This document shows, piece by piece, positions 1-5,987 of a stretch of DNA of 12,512 bases. Each line of letters starts with the position of its first letter. Within the stretch, counting starts at the first letter, position 1. This DNA comes from Brevundimonas sp. UBA7635 (GTDB lineage: Bacteria > Pseudomonadota > Alphaproteobacteria > Caulobacterales > Caulobacteraceae): NCBI GenBank assembly GCA_002483865.1, contig DLIT01000111.1:1-12512 (forward strand). The letters run 5' to 3'. The notes beneath the pieces are model-generated. The model searched no databases. It saw only the letters and a program-made list of their open reading frames with translations, and was not told where the DNA came from. Made by a program: the position numbers and the translations under genes.

Positions 1-457
1 CCAGCTTGCCGGCGAAGGTGGCTTGCGGCCAGTCCAGCAGGGCGGCCAGCATCTGGCCCACGGCGTTGTTGTCGCCATCGATCGACTGTTTGCCCATCAG
101 CACCAGGTCGGGCTTCTCCTCGTCCACGACGGCCTTCAGCAGTTTGGCCACCGCCAGGGGCTCCAGGTCCGCGTCCGACTGCACCAGGACGCCGCGATCC
201 GCGCCCATGGCCAGGGCGGTGCGGATGGTTTCCTGGGCCTGGGTCGCGCCGATGGAGACGACGACGATCTCGGTCGCCGTGCCTGCGGCGTGATGCTCCT
301 TGCCTTCCTTGAGCCGAACAGCCTCTTCGACGGCGATTTCGTCGAAGGGGTTCATGCTCATTTTGACGTTGGCGAGGTCGACGCCGGTCTGGTCCGCTTT
401 CACGCGAGCCTTGACGTTGGAGTCGATCACCCGTTTCACCGGGACGAGTATTTTCAT
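1..457 (-). CDS. etfB: Electron transfer flavoprotein beta subunit, N-terminal part (runs off left edge)
   Basis: The reading frame on the minus strand begins at the ATG at 457, with GAGGAG about 6 bases upstream, and stays open to base 1, giving 152 residues of a family about 250 long. The N-terminus [16 protein letters not shown], then [21 protein letters not shown] (about residues 37-57) and [15 protein letters not shown] (about 125-139) are characteristic of the EtfB family. EtfB pairs with EtfA in the cytoplasm, binds AMP, and helps pass electrons from acyl-CoA dehydrogenases to ETF-quinone oxidoreductase. etfA would be expected next, left of the window. A 95-bp gap separates it from the enoyl-CoA hydratase gene on the same strand, so it may have its own promoter. 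Its GC-rich codon use resembles the core genes to the right more than its immediate neighbours, so it is unclear whether it belongs to the putative island. Confidence 0.95.
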   Translation of the reverse strand, partial: MKILVPVKRVIDSNVKARVKADQTGVDLANVKMSMNPFDEIAVEEAVRLKEGKEHHAAGTATEIVVVSIGATQAQETIRTALAMGADRGVLVQSDADLEPLAVAKLLKAVVDEEKPDLVLMGKQSIDGDNNAVGQMLAALLDWPQATFAGKL

Positions 458-552
458 GAGATCTCCTCACCGCAACAAGCGGCGGTTATGAGTTTTGTGT
501 AGGAATATATCTAATCGAGAGTAACTCGGCGCTGAGAAACGGGTGCCGAATC

Positions 553-1332
553 TCACCGCCCGACGAAGTTGGGCGCTCTTTTCTCGATGAAAGCCGCCAT
601 CCCTTCAGTCTGATCGTCAAAGGCGAACAATGAGTGAAACAGGCGTCGTTCAAACAGGACGCCTTGGGCGAGCGTTGTTTCAAAAGCCGCATCGACCATC
701 TCCTTGTTCATCAATACCGCCAAGGGCGACTGGCGCGCGATCCGCTCGGCGATGCTCTTGGCTTCTGCAAGATAGGTATCAAGAGGTGTAATGCGCGCGA
801 CGAGACCTGCGCGCTCCGCTTCGACCGCGCCGATCATGCGCCCTGTCAGCACCATATCCATCGCCTTCGCCTTACCTATCGCGCGAGTGAGGCGCTGAGT
901 GCCGCCGCCGCCCGGCGTGACTGCAAGGTTGATTTCAGGCTGACCGAACTTGGCTGTTTCGGCAGCGATGATGATGTCGCACATCATTGCGAGTTCACAA
1001 CCGCCGCCGAGGCAAAAGCCGGCGACAGCGGCGATGATGGGTTTGCGAAATCGCGCCGCAGCCTCCCAGTTGCGGGTCACGAAATTCTCGCGAAAAGCCT
1101 CGGCGTAGGTTTTAGACGCCATTTCCTTGATGTCGGCGCCGGCTGCGAACGCTTTATCGGATCCAGTCAGCACAACGGCGTGCACTTCGTCGTCCGCTTC
1201 TGCGGCGGATAATACGGCGGTGAGTTCATCCATGACCTGGTTGTTCAGCGCATTGAGCGCTTCGGGTCGATGAATTCGGACGACCAGATAGCCGGCTTCC
1301 TGCTCCACAATGAGGGTTTGAAATCGTTCCAT
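553..1332 (-). CDS. Enoyl-CoA hydratase (crotonase family)
   Basis: This 259-residue protein has the usual crotonase length. It adds water to trans-2-enoyl-CoA to give 3-hydroxyacyl-CoA. Both catalytic glutamates are present: Glu113 in GGGCELAMMCDI and Glu133 in KFGQPEINLAVTPGGGGTQR, matching Glu144 and Glu164 of rat mitochondrial crotonase. The oxyanion-hole segment AAGADIKEM sits near residues 63-71. The C-terminus AFIEKRAPNF is also typical. These features argue for a true hydratase rather than an isomerase or a CoA ligase-type relative. The ATG at 1332 lies 3 bases after the stop of the upstream dehydrogenase gene, so the two are surely co-transcribed and probably translationally coupled. 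No strong Shine-Dalgarno is visible. The acyl-CoA substrate cannot be read from the sequence. Confidence 0.93.
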   Translation of the reverse strand: MERFQTLIVEQEAGYLVVRIHRPEALNALNNQVMDELTAVLSAAEADDEVHAVVLTGSDKAFAAGADIKEMASKTYAEAFRENFVTRNWEAAARFRKPIIAAVAGFCLGGGCELAMMCDIIIAAETAKFGQPEINLAVTPGGGGTQRLTRAIGKAKAMDMVLTGRMIGAVEAERAGLVARITPLDTYLAEAKSIAERIARQSPLAVLMNKEMVDAAFETTLAQGVLFERRLFHSLFAFDDQTEGMAAFIEKRAPNFVGR

Positions 1333-1335
1333 CGG

Positions 1336-2127
1336 TCAGCGCGGAGCCAGGCGCACCGCGCCGTCTAGACGGAAGGATTCGCCATTAAGATAGACATTTT
1401 CGACGATGTGAAGCGCCAGCGAGGCGTAGTCCTCACCAATGCCGAGTCTCTTTGGAAATGGGATGTTAGCGGCCAGGGAATCCTGAACATTTGCTGGAAG
1501 ACTGGCCATCATCGGCGTCTGGAATATGCCGGGAAGAATGGTGTTGACCCGAATTCCTTCGCCCGCGAGGTCGCGAGCCGCCGGAAGCGTCAGGCCCACG
1601 ACGCCCGCTTTTGACGCCGCGTAGGCTGCCTGGCCAATCTGGCCGTCGGTAGCGGCCACGGAGGCCGTGTTGATTATAATCCCGCGCTCCCCATCCTCCA
1701 GCTGAGCGAGCGTCGCCATTCCAACGGCTGCTTTGGCGATGCAACGGTACGTCCCGATGAGGTTTACTCGGATCGTCCGATCAAAAATTTCGAGTGGGAA
1801 ATGAGACAGGGCGCCGGTCTCGCGGTTACGGCTAACGGTCTTGGCTCCGGAAACGATACCGGCGCAATTGATCAGGATCCGCTCTTGTCCATGTACAGCG
1901 CGCGCCGTTTCGAACGCCGCGTCGACTTCCGCGTCGGAGGTGACGTCCACCCTGCAAAAAACACCACCAATCTCCCCCGCAATGCGTTCGCCCCGCTCGG
2001 CGTTCATGTCGAATATCGCAACTTTGACGTCTCGTGCGGCGAGGGAGCGAGCCGCAGCTTCTCCTAGCCCAGAGGCGCCGCCTGTGACGACAGCCGCTAC
2101 TGGGAAATCAAAGGAAGTCAGTTTCAT
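1336..2127 (-). CDS. Short-chain dehydrogenase, HSD10 / type II 3-hydroxyacyl-CoA dehydrogenase-like
   Basis: This 263-residue classical SDR begins at the ATG at 2127, with GGAG 8 bases upstream. The Rossmann motif TGGASGLG is at residues 15-22, Asp40 suggests NAD preference, and NCAG is at 87-90. The catalytic set is Asn122, Ser156, Tyr169 and Lys173. The stretches INTASVAATDGQIGQAAY, LTLPAARDLAGEGIRVNT and NGESFRLDGAVRL closely follow human HSD17B10, which oxidises 3-hydroxy-2-methylbutyryl-CoA and other 3-hydroxyacyl-CoAs. A 3-hydroxyacyl-CoA dehydrogenase role fits its place directly upstream of the enoyl-CoA hydratase gene, since the two would do consecutive beta-oxidation steps. It lies 28 bp after the TetR gene on the same strand. 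Steroid or other alcohol substrates remain possible, because HSD10-type enzymes are promiscuous. Confidence 0.9.
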   Translation of the reverse strand: MKLTSFDFPVAAVVTGGASGLGEAAARSLAARDVKVAIFDMNAERGERIAGEIGGVFCRVDVTSDAEVDAAFETARAVHGQERILINCAGIVSGAKTVSRNRETGALSHFPLEIFDRTIRVNLIGTYRCIAKAAVGMATLAQLEDGERGIIINTASVAATDGQIGQAAYAASKAGVVGLTLPAARDLAGEGIRVNTILPGIFQTPMMASLPANVQDSLAANIPFPKRLGIGEDYASLALHIVENVYLNGESFRLDGAVRLAPR

Positions 2128-2155
2128 ATCGGCTCCAAGATGTGGGAGGTGACCG

Positions 2156-2773
2156 TCAGGTCGATCTCAAGGCGTTTGTGAAAAGATCTGCATAGTGCTC
2201 GCCGATCTGCCTCGGTGAATGAGGCCCGTCGTCCTCAAACCAAAGAGCGGCCGCATTCAGGGCTCCGGCAATAGCGAACGCGGTTAGCTTGGGGTCTGTC
2301 GGCCTCAGAGATCCGTCGGATGCGCCATCGGACAGGACAGCGCGGATGCGATCATCCACCGTGCGTTTCAGGCGACGAACTTCCTCACGCAAAGGCGCTG
2401 AGAGGCTATTGTCGGGAACTCGTGTAAGGCATCGGCCATAGACCGATAGAATGGCTTCGGCATAAGCCACGATCAGAATCCAGAGCCGGGATTCCCCTGT
2501 CGCGGTTTGCGGTCCGGTACGCTGCGTCACATCGTCGAGCAGACCCAGCGCGGCGAGATAGCAAGCCGAAAGCAAGGCCTCCTTGCTGACCCCATAATAG
2601 TAGACTGTCGGTTTAGAGACATTCAGCCGAGCCGCAATCTCGTCCAGCGACGTGTTGTGGAAGCCGTTCTCATTGAATGCGCTCGCCGCCGCGAGCAGCA
2701 CCGCTTCGCGCTTGGCATCTCGTTCCTTCGAACGATCGTGTCTCGGCTTCCAGGGGGATTCCGGCTGGACCAT
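2156..2773 (-). CDS. TetR/AcrR-family transcriptional regulator
   Basis: With the ATG at 2773 the protein has 205 residues, a normal TetR length. GGAGA sits just upstream of this ATG, and the frame further upstream runs through the divergent promoter region into the neighbouring gene, so the longer start at 2935 is unlikely. The DNA-binding domain spans about residues 18-65. The helix-turn-helix TSLDEIAARLNVSKPTVYYY (41-60) is followed by the usual SKEALL. The C-terminal ligand and dimer domain is not diagnostic, but ALNAAALWF (171-179) resembles FadR/AcrR-like regulators of acyl-CoA catabolism. As first gene of the leftward operon and divergent from an SDR gene, it most likely represses both units and responds to a substrate or acyl-CoA of the pathway. 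That role is inferred from position. Confidence 0.92.
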   Translation of the reverse strand: MVQPESPWKPRHDRSKERDAKREAVLLAAASAFNENGFHNTSLDEIAARLNVSKPTVYYYGVSKEALLSACYLAALGLLDDVTQRTGPQTATGESRLWILIVAYAEAILSVYGRCLTRVPDNSLSAPLREEVRRLKRTVDDRIRAVLSDGASDGSLRPTDPKLTAFAIAGALNAAALWFEDDGPHSPRQIGEHYADLFTNALRST

Positions 2774-2793
2774 GATGTCTCCTACTGATAGGT

Positions 2794-2821
2794 AGCATAT
2801 AGAACGAAGAGTAGGTGTCCA
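2794..2821 (-). promoter_or_regulatory. Possible sigma-70-type promoter of the tetR-sdr-ech operon
   Basis: Read on the minus strand, TGGACA (2821-2816) is followed after 16 bases by TATGCT (2799-2794), near matches to the -35 and -10 consensus. It lies 20 bp upstream of the TetR start codon. The -35 box is one arm of the inverted repeat at 2816-2830, so a repressor bound there would block this promoter. Prediction by eye only. Confidence 0.4.
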
Positions 2822-2830
2822 GAGTGGACA
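2816..2830. promoter_or_regulatory. Perfect inverted repeat TGTCCA-GAG-TGGACA, probable TetR operator
   Basis: Two perfect 6-bp arms separated by 3 bp lie in the 70-bp gap between the divergent TetR and SDR genes. The site is 13 bp upstream of the SDR start codon and covers the likely -35 box of the TetR operon. A 15-bp dyad in this position is typical of an autoregulating TetR protein that controls both directions. Confidence 0.6.
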
Positions 2831-2843
2831 GGAAGGGGGCGTT

Positions 2844-3704
2844 ATGGATCTCAAGGGCAAGACGCTATTTATCACCGGCGGATCACGCGGGATCGGTCTG
2901 GCCATCGGGCTGAGAGCGGCGCGAGACGGCGCCAACGTGGCGATCTTCGCAAAGACCGCCGAGCCTCATCCCAAATTGCCAGGAACGGTTTTCACCGCTG
3001 CGGCGGAGATCGAGGCGGCGGGTGGAAAGAGTCTCGCCATTATCGGCGACGTTCGTTTCGAAGATCAGATCGCGGCGGCTATGAAGAAAACGGCCGACAC
3101 CTTCGGTGGGATCGACATACTGGTGAATAACGCCAGCGCGATTTCGCTTACGGACACCGCCGCGACCGATGCCAAGCGCTATGACCTGATGGATCAGATC
3201 AACGGTCGGGGAGCATTCTTCTGCACCCGCGCCGCCGCGCCATTTTTGGTCGCGGCAGAGAATCCCCATGTCCTTAACCTGTCTCCGCCGCTCGATATGC
3301 AGGCGAAGTGGTTTGCGCCCCACGTGGCCTACACCATCGCCAAGTTCAACATGAGCCTGTGCACCTTGGGCCATGCTGGTGAATTTGCTGAGAGCGGCAT
3401 CGCCGTGAATTCGCTCTGGCCCCTAACCGCCATCGATACGGCGGCAGTCCGCAATGTCATCGGCACGGAGCGGGGGGCGCCGCGCAAACCGGAGATTGTA
3501 GCCGACGCCGCCTACGCGATTTTCAAGAAGCCGTCGCGATCCTGCACGGGCAACTTCTTTATTGATGAAGAGGTACTTCGCGAAGAGGGCGTAACGGACT
3601 TTTCACCGTATGCTCACAACCCGGCAGATGAATTATTAGCAGACTACTTCGTACCAGAAGAAGTATTTGCTCGATCTCCAACGGTGTTGAACCGTTTTTA
3701 TTGA
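2844..3704 (+). CDS. SDR-family oxidoreductase, HSDL2 / citronellol-dehydrogenase-like
   Basis: This 286-residue SDR starts at the ATG at 2844, after AGGAAGGGGG. The cofactor motif TGGSRGIG is at residues 11-18, and NNASAISLTDT (95-105) and Asn120 are present. The catalytic residues are Ser147 in LNLSPPL, Tyr163 and Lys167 in AYTIAKFNMS. The blocks NLSPPLDMQ, AYTIAKFNMSLCTLGHA and NSLWPLTAIDTAAV define the branch containing eukaryotic HSDL2 (without its SCP2 tail) and the Pseudomonas AtuB-type dehydrogenases of citronellol breakdown. The substrate is probably a lipid, terpenoid or steroid alcohol; the sequence does not decide which. It is transcribed divergently from the TetR operon and probably co-regulated with it. 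The final 25 or so codons are markedly AT-rich (for example GAATTATTAGCAG), unlike the rest of the gene. Confidence 0.9.
   Translation: MDLKGKTLFITGGSRGIGLAIGLRAARDGANVAIFAKTAEPHPKLPGTVFTAAAEIEAAGGKSLAIIGDVRFEDQIAAAMKKTADTFGGIDILVNNASAISLTDTAATDAKRYDLMDQINGRGAFFCTRAAAPFLVAAENPHVLNLSPPLDMQAKWFAPHVAYTIAKFNMSLCTLGHAGEFAESGIAVNSLWPLTAIDTAAVRNVIGTERGAPRKPEIVADAAYAIFKKPSRSCTGNFFIDEEVLREEGVTDFSPYAHNPADELLADYFVPEEVFARSPTVLNRFY
3680..3701 (+). terminator. Weak terminator-like hairpin overlapping the end of the SDR gene
   Basis: AACGGT, a 5-base loop and ACCGTT are followed directly by TTTATT, giving a 6-bp stem plus a short T-rich tail. It covers the last codons of the upstream SDR gene, whose stop is at 3702-3704. 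The stem is short and only moderately GC-rich, so termination may be partial. Confidence 0.4.
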
Positions 3705-4074
3705 TTATAAGTGATACATTTCCTTAATTACTTCTCTCTATCGTCATCTCTCTGGAGTGTTGCGCAGGATGCAGGTCAGGGCCGAGGTTAGACCGGAACG
3801 TCTTTAGCCCCGACTGCGCCGTTCGCTTTCACGCGTTAATGATTGCGGAAAATTCACTCAGAAGCACCATCTTGACCACGTTGTCGCCAACGTCGTCTTA
3901 CCAGGGCGGCGCGGTTCAACAATCAAAACCTCAGGGGGCCTTTTCGCAGTACTGCCCGATTACGTATGCTCTTGGCGCATTTGCGAATCGCCGACCGATA
4001 GGGGCGAAGATTATAGCCCGTGGTTCGGGTTGGATTTACCCAAACCACGGGGCGCCATCTCAGCTTTGACTTGG
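3705..4074. other. Non-coding stretch inside the putative island
   Basis: This is about 370 bp between the SDR stop and the AlpA-like stop. The first 60 bases are strongly AT-rich. The only open frame of note, 76 codons on the plus strand from 3839, has no recognisable domain and no good ribosome site. No degraded protein was recognised on either strand. The single structural element seen is the hairpin at 4018-4050. In mobile elements a region of this kind next to an AlpA-like gene can hold control or transfer sites, but nothing here proves that. Confidence 0.5.
4018..4050. repeat. Long imperfect hairpin downstream of the AlpA-like gene
   Basis: The arms CCGTGGTTCGGGT (4018-4030) and ACCCAAACCACGG (4038-4050) pair over 12 of 13 positions, with a single C-A mismatch and a 7-base loop TGGATTT. 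It lies 25 bp beyond the stop of the leftward AlpA-like gene. There is no T-run on either side, so it is not a classic terminator. A processing site, a protein-binding site or a cis site of the mobile element are alternatives. Confidence 0.6.
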
Positions 4075-4326
4075 CTATTTCCGCGTCATGCGCTTGGCAG
4101 GGTAGACCGTATCCGTGCCAAAGTCTGAGGTTGAGGCGCGACGCCCCTTGTCGACCCGAACCTGGAGATCGGCGATATCGTAGACGACTCTGCCGCCGAG
4201 TTTGCGATAGACGGGGCCCGTTCCGTAGGTCCGGTGTTTTTCAAGCGTCCTGCCGGACAGGCCCAACAGTTCGGCTGCTTCAGCGGTGCGCAGCAGTTGG
4301 ATGGCTCTCGGGTTGGATTGCGACAT
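4075..4326 (-). CDS. Small helix-turn-helix protein, AlpA/excisionase (MerR-like HTH_17) type
   Basis: This 83-residue protein starts at the ATG at 4326 behind AGAGAAGAG. Residues 12-32 (LRTAEAAELLGLSGRTLEKH) form a MerR-like helix-turn-helix. The wing and recognition part VYRKLGGRVVYDIADLQ (39-55) has the arginine-rich turn and the D-I-x-D-L ending of the HTH_17 excisionase family. The tail from 56 on is basic. Such proteins act as recombination directionality factors or as regulators in integrative elements; this compact form is common in alphaproteobacterial integrative conjugative elements. Its position 340 bp from a tRNA-derived attachment site supports an element-borne role. There is no integrase or conjugation gene beside it in the window, so excisionase and regulator cannot be told apart. 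Confidence 0.85.
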   Translation of the reverse strand: MSQSNPRAIQLLRTAEAAELLGLSGRTLEKHRTYGTGPVYRKLGGRVVYDIADLQVRVDKGRRASTSDFGTDTVYPAKRMTRK

Positions 4327-4341
4327 GTCTCTTCTCTTTGG

Positions 4342-4353
4342 TTTCGCGCGAAA
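4342..4353. promoter_or_regulatory. Perfect 12-bp palindrome TTTCGCGCGAAA upstream of the AlpA-like gene
   Basis: The palindrome begins 16 bp upstream of the AlpA-like start codon, followed on the plus strand by ATTGCGCG, which partly repeats one arm. The position fits an autoregulatory operator or a promoter-overlapping site. The protein that binds it is not known. Confidence 0.45.
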
Positions 4354-4664
4354 ATTGCGCGGGCGAGGAGAGGCCCGATGAATAGTGCTGGCGACAACCG
4401 TGCATGTTGTCCGTCACCGGGGCAATCCACGATTTGGAGGCTCATTCCTGCCAGGCTCCAGCTGACGATTTGAACTTTTCCAGGGCTCGGGATAACAGAC
4501 CCAGGTCCACTGCCCTCTGATGCGCGCGCCGGAATCATTTGGCGGACGCTGTGGCGTGTTGGAGCGTGGAAACGGCGAACTTCGTCCAGCGCGCCGGTTT
4601 TGATCGTAGGGTCGGGGCGCGTCAACGGATACCGCCGGACACCATGGCGTAGGAATCGGCCTAA
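4354..4664. other. Non-coding end of the putative island
   Basis: About 310 bp lie between the AlpA-like upstream region and the tRNA fragment. No coding frame here has a recognisable product. The long minus-strand frame across it (4086-4718) begins inside the tRNA fragment and is an artefact. Element ends of this type carry integrase arm-binding sites, but none could be recognised by eye. Confidence 0.4.
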
Positions 4665-4712
4665 AGGCTCATAACCTGAAGGTCGCAGGTTCAAATCCTG
4701 CTCCCGCACCCA
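4665..4712 (+). other. 3' half of an initiator tRNA-fMet(CAT) gene, attachment-site scar
   Basis: The segment reads as an anticodon loop CTCATAA (4668-4674, anticodon CAT), 3' anticodon strand CCTGA, variable loop AGGTC, T-stem GCAGG with loop TTCAAAT and CCTGC, 3' acceptor strand TCCCGCA, one base, then CCA (4710-4712). A72 opposite an expected C1 and the CAT anticodon indicate an initiator tRNA. Only A29-G31 of the 5' anticodon strand remain (4665-4667); 4663-4664 no longer pair, and no D-arm or 5' acceptor lies upstream. The break at the anticodon stem is where tyrosine integrases commonly cross over. The base before CCA is C, where A is usual. This is not a functional tRNA gene. Confidence 0.8.
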
Positions 4713-4718
4713 AATCAC

Positions 4719-4749
4719 AAAGCCCTGCTGCCCAAAGCCGCAGGGCTTT
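4719..4749 (+). terminator. Hairpin terminator, probably the original tRNA terminator
   Basis: AAAGCCCTGC (4719-4728) and GCAGGGCTTT (4740-4749) form a perfect 10-bp stem with an 11-base loop, 7 bp after the tRNA CCA. With A and T ends on both sides it could act in both directions, so it may also serve the leftward AKR-like gene that ends at 4776. Confidence 0.7.
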
Positions 4750-4775
4750 ATGCTGTCCGGCGGTCCGACAGCCGA

Positions 4776-5678
4776 TCAGCCGACGCGGGCCATCTCAATC
4801 TGGGCGGAAAGCCCTGCCGGCAGGTGGCGTTCAGGAACCTTGGCCAGGTTTTCCAGCCCCTGCCTGTCAAAAACAACCACCAGGGCGCTGGCGACGGAAG
4901 GCTCGGTGAGCGCCACGGCAAGGCAGATTTCCTCAGCCGTCCAGCTCGGCGTCGTGTGCAGGAAGGCAAAGGGGTGGTTGGCTGTCTCATCGATGGGGGA
5001 CTTGCGTCCCATCATCCCGAACAAACCCGGTCTGCGACCCGGCAAGGCCGCGCTTGGTCTGGCTGCCGACAGTTCCAGCTTGCCCTGATAGTCATAGATG
5101 AAGATGGCCATGTCGCGCTTTTGCGCCGCACGCAGACGTGAACGAATCTGCCAGTCGGCCTCGATTGAGAAGGGGGTGAAAAGGGCATCGAACGCACCGG
5201 TCGACAGATAGGTGTCCATGATGGCGCTGTCGCCGCGAATACCCAGCAGGCGCACCTGACCACTGCTGCGCATGGCCTTGAGCGCCTGGAGTGAGCTCAA
5301 CGGGAGCTCGTTCTCGGCGGGTTCGTCGAGAACCGCCACGTCGATCCAGCCCAATTTAGACGTCTGAAGACTGGCTTCCAGGGTTTGGCGAAGGCTTTGC
5401 GGTGAAAAAACGCCCTGACGCTCACGCAAGTTGCCGCCTGAGCCGAGAGTCAGGCTGACCCAAAGCAGGCGACGTTCGACATGGCTGAAGGCCTGGCCCG
5501 CGGCTGACAAAAGGTCGGCGTCGGCACAGTCCAGATGATAGGCGTTGATGCCCTGCTCCAGCGCCGCGAAGATCAGATCCCTGAGCGCGGCGGGTCCCTG
5601 GGCCATATGCGACCGGCCCAGGCTGAGGCAAAGCGTGGATACCGCCGCGCCGGATGAACCAATGGGGCGGTATCGCAT
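4776..5678 (-). CDS. Aldo/keto reductase-fold protein lacking the catalytic tetrad
   Basis: This 300-residue protein begins MRYRPIGSSGAAVSTLCL, the standard opening of the aldo/keto reductase family, and keeps the order of the family's strand and helix blocks, including ALEQGIN (39-45), WIDVAVLDEP (111-120) and the VRLLGIRG region. Of the usual Asp-Tyr-Lys-His tetrad only the first Asp appears kept (Asp50 in LDCADAD). The Tyr position is Asp55, the Lys position in the TK motif is about Thr77 in VSLTLG, and the His of the LH motif is Asp118. Classical NADPH-dependent carbonyl reduction is therefore unlikely. A binding or scaffold role, or a changed reaction, is possible. Its ATG is 2 bases after the bolA stop, so the two are translationally coupled. 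The function is not known. Confidence 0.85.
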   Translation of the reverse strand: MRYRPIGSSGAAVSTLCLSLGRSHMAQGPAALRDLIFAALEQGINAYHLDCADADLLSAAGQAFSHVERRLLWVSLTLGSGGNLRERQGVFSPQSLRQTLEASLQTSKLGWIDVAVLDEPAENELPLSSLQALKAMRSSGQVRLLGIRGDSAIMDTYLSTGAFDALFTPFSIEADWQIRSRLRAAQKRDMAIFIYDYQGKLELSAARPSAALPGRRPGLFGMMGRKSPIDETANHPFAFLHTTPSWTAEEICLAVALTEPSVASALVVVFDRQGLENLAKVPERHLPAGLSAQIEMARVG

Positions 5679-5680
5679 GG

Positions 5681-5923
5681 TCAGGCCGCCTCGATGGGGG
5701 CCGAGGTCTCCAGCGCCAGGGCGTGAAGCTCACCGCCCATCTGGCCCTTCAGGGCAGCATAAACCATCTGGTGCTGTTTGACGCGCGAGACGCCCCGGAA
5801 GGCATTTGATACGATCCGGGCGCGATAATGGTCGCCATCGCCAGCCAGGTCCTCGATGGCGATATCAGCATCGGGGAAGGCTTCGATCAGGTGCTGATGC
5901 AAGACATCGGCGGACATGGGCAT
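5681..5923 (-). CDS. BolA family protein (IbaG-like)
   Basis: This 80-residue protein has a single BolA domain. The conserved GDGDHYRARIVS (28-39), FRGVSRVKQHQMVYAAL (42-58, with the invariant His51) and MGGELHALALET (62-73) are diagnostic. BolA and IbaG proteins bind monothiol glutaredoxins through a shared [2Fe-2S] cluster and act in iron-sulfur and iron handling. The start at 5923 is preferred because GAGAG lies 7 bases upstream; a second ATG two codons later is possible. No glutaredoxin gene is adjacent within the window. Downstream it is coupled to the AKR-like gene with a 2-bp gap, and upstream it is 64 bp from the acetyltransferase stop. Confidence 0.93.
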   Translation of the reverse strand: MPMSADVLHQHLIEAFPDADIAIEDLAGDGDHYRARIVSNAFRGVSRVKQHQMVYAALKGQMGGELHALALETSAPIEAA

Positions 5924-5987
5924 GGCGGCACTCTCAGGTAAGCTAAAAACAAAAACTAGGTCCTCATAGCCTAAGTCGGCACGGGGG

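Larger units (their letters stand above)
1..4712. mobile_element. Distal end of a genomic island inserted in an initiator tRNA gene (left limit not seen)
   Basis: Three observations support an integrated element ending at about 4712: a tRNA 3' half without its 5' half at 4665-4712, a probable tRNA terminator just beyond it, and an AlpA/excisionase-type gene just inside it. The genes within are a self-contained, TetR-controlled catabolic set, whereas the genes to the right are ordinary core genes. By the usual geometry of tRNA-targeting integrases, the intact tRNA-fMet and the integrase gene should be at the other end, left of base 1. No second tRNA fragment is seen between 1 and 4664. It is uncertain whether etfB and the whole catabolic set belong to the element, or whether only the last kilobase does. 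Confidence 0.5.

Noticed and set aside
2774..2935. N-terminal extension of the TetR protein to the start at 2935
   Set aside because: It would run through the divergent promoter and into the SDR gene, and it has no TetR-like content. The ATG at 2773 has a good ribosome site and gives the usual length.
3886..3912. P-loop-like RRPGKTTLATT on the minus strand, reminiscent of ParA
   Set aside because: The match is only about ten residues, the frame closes soon after, and no other ParA motif is nearby; chance resemblance is more likely.
3839..4069. 76-codon plus-strand frame in the island
   Set aside because: No recognisable domain, no clear ribosome site, and it runs through the hairpin at 4018-4050.
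4600..4712. A complete tRNA gene ending at 4712
   Set aside because: No D-arm, 5' acceptor strand or pairing 5' anticodon strand was found upstream of 4665; only the 3' half is present.
4086..4718. Minus-strand frame of 210 codons starting MIWVREQDLNLRPSGYEP
   Set aside because: The first residues are the reverse translation of the tRNA 3' end and its flank, a well-known source of false proteins beside tRNA genes. The rest overlaps the AlpA-like gene in another frame.
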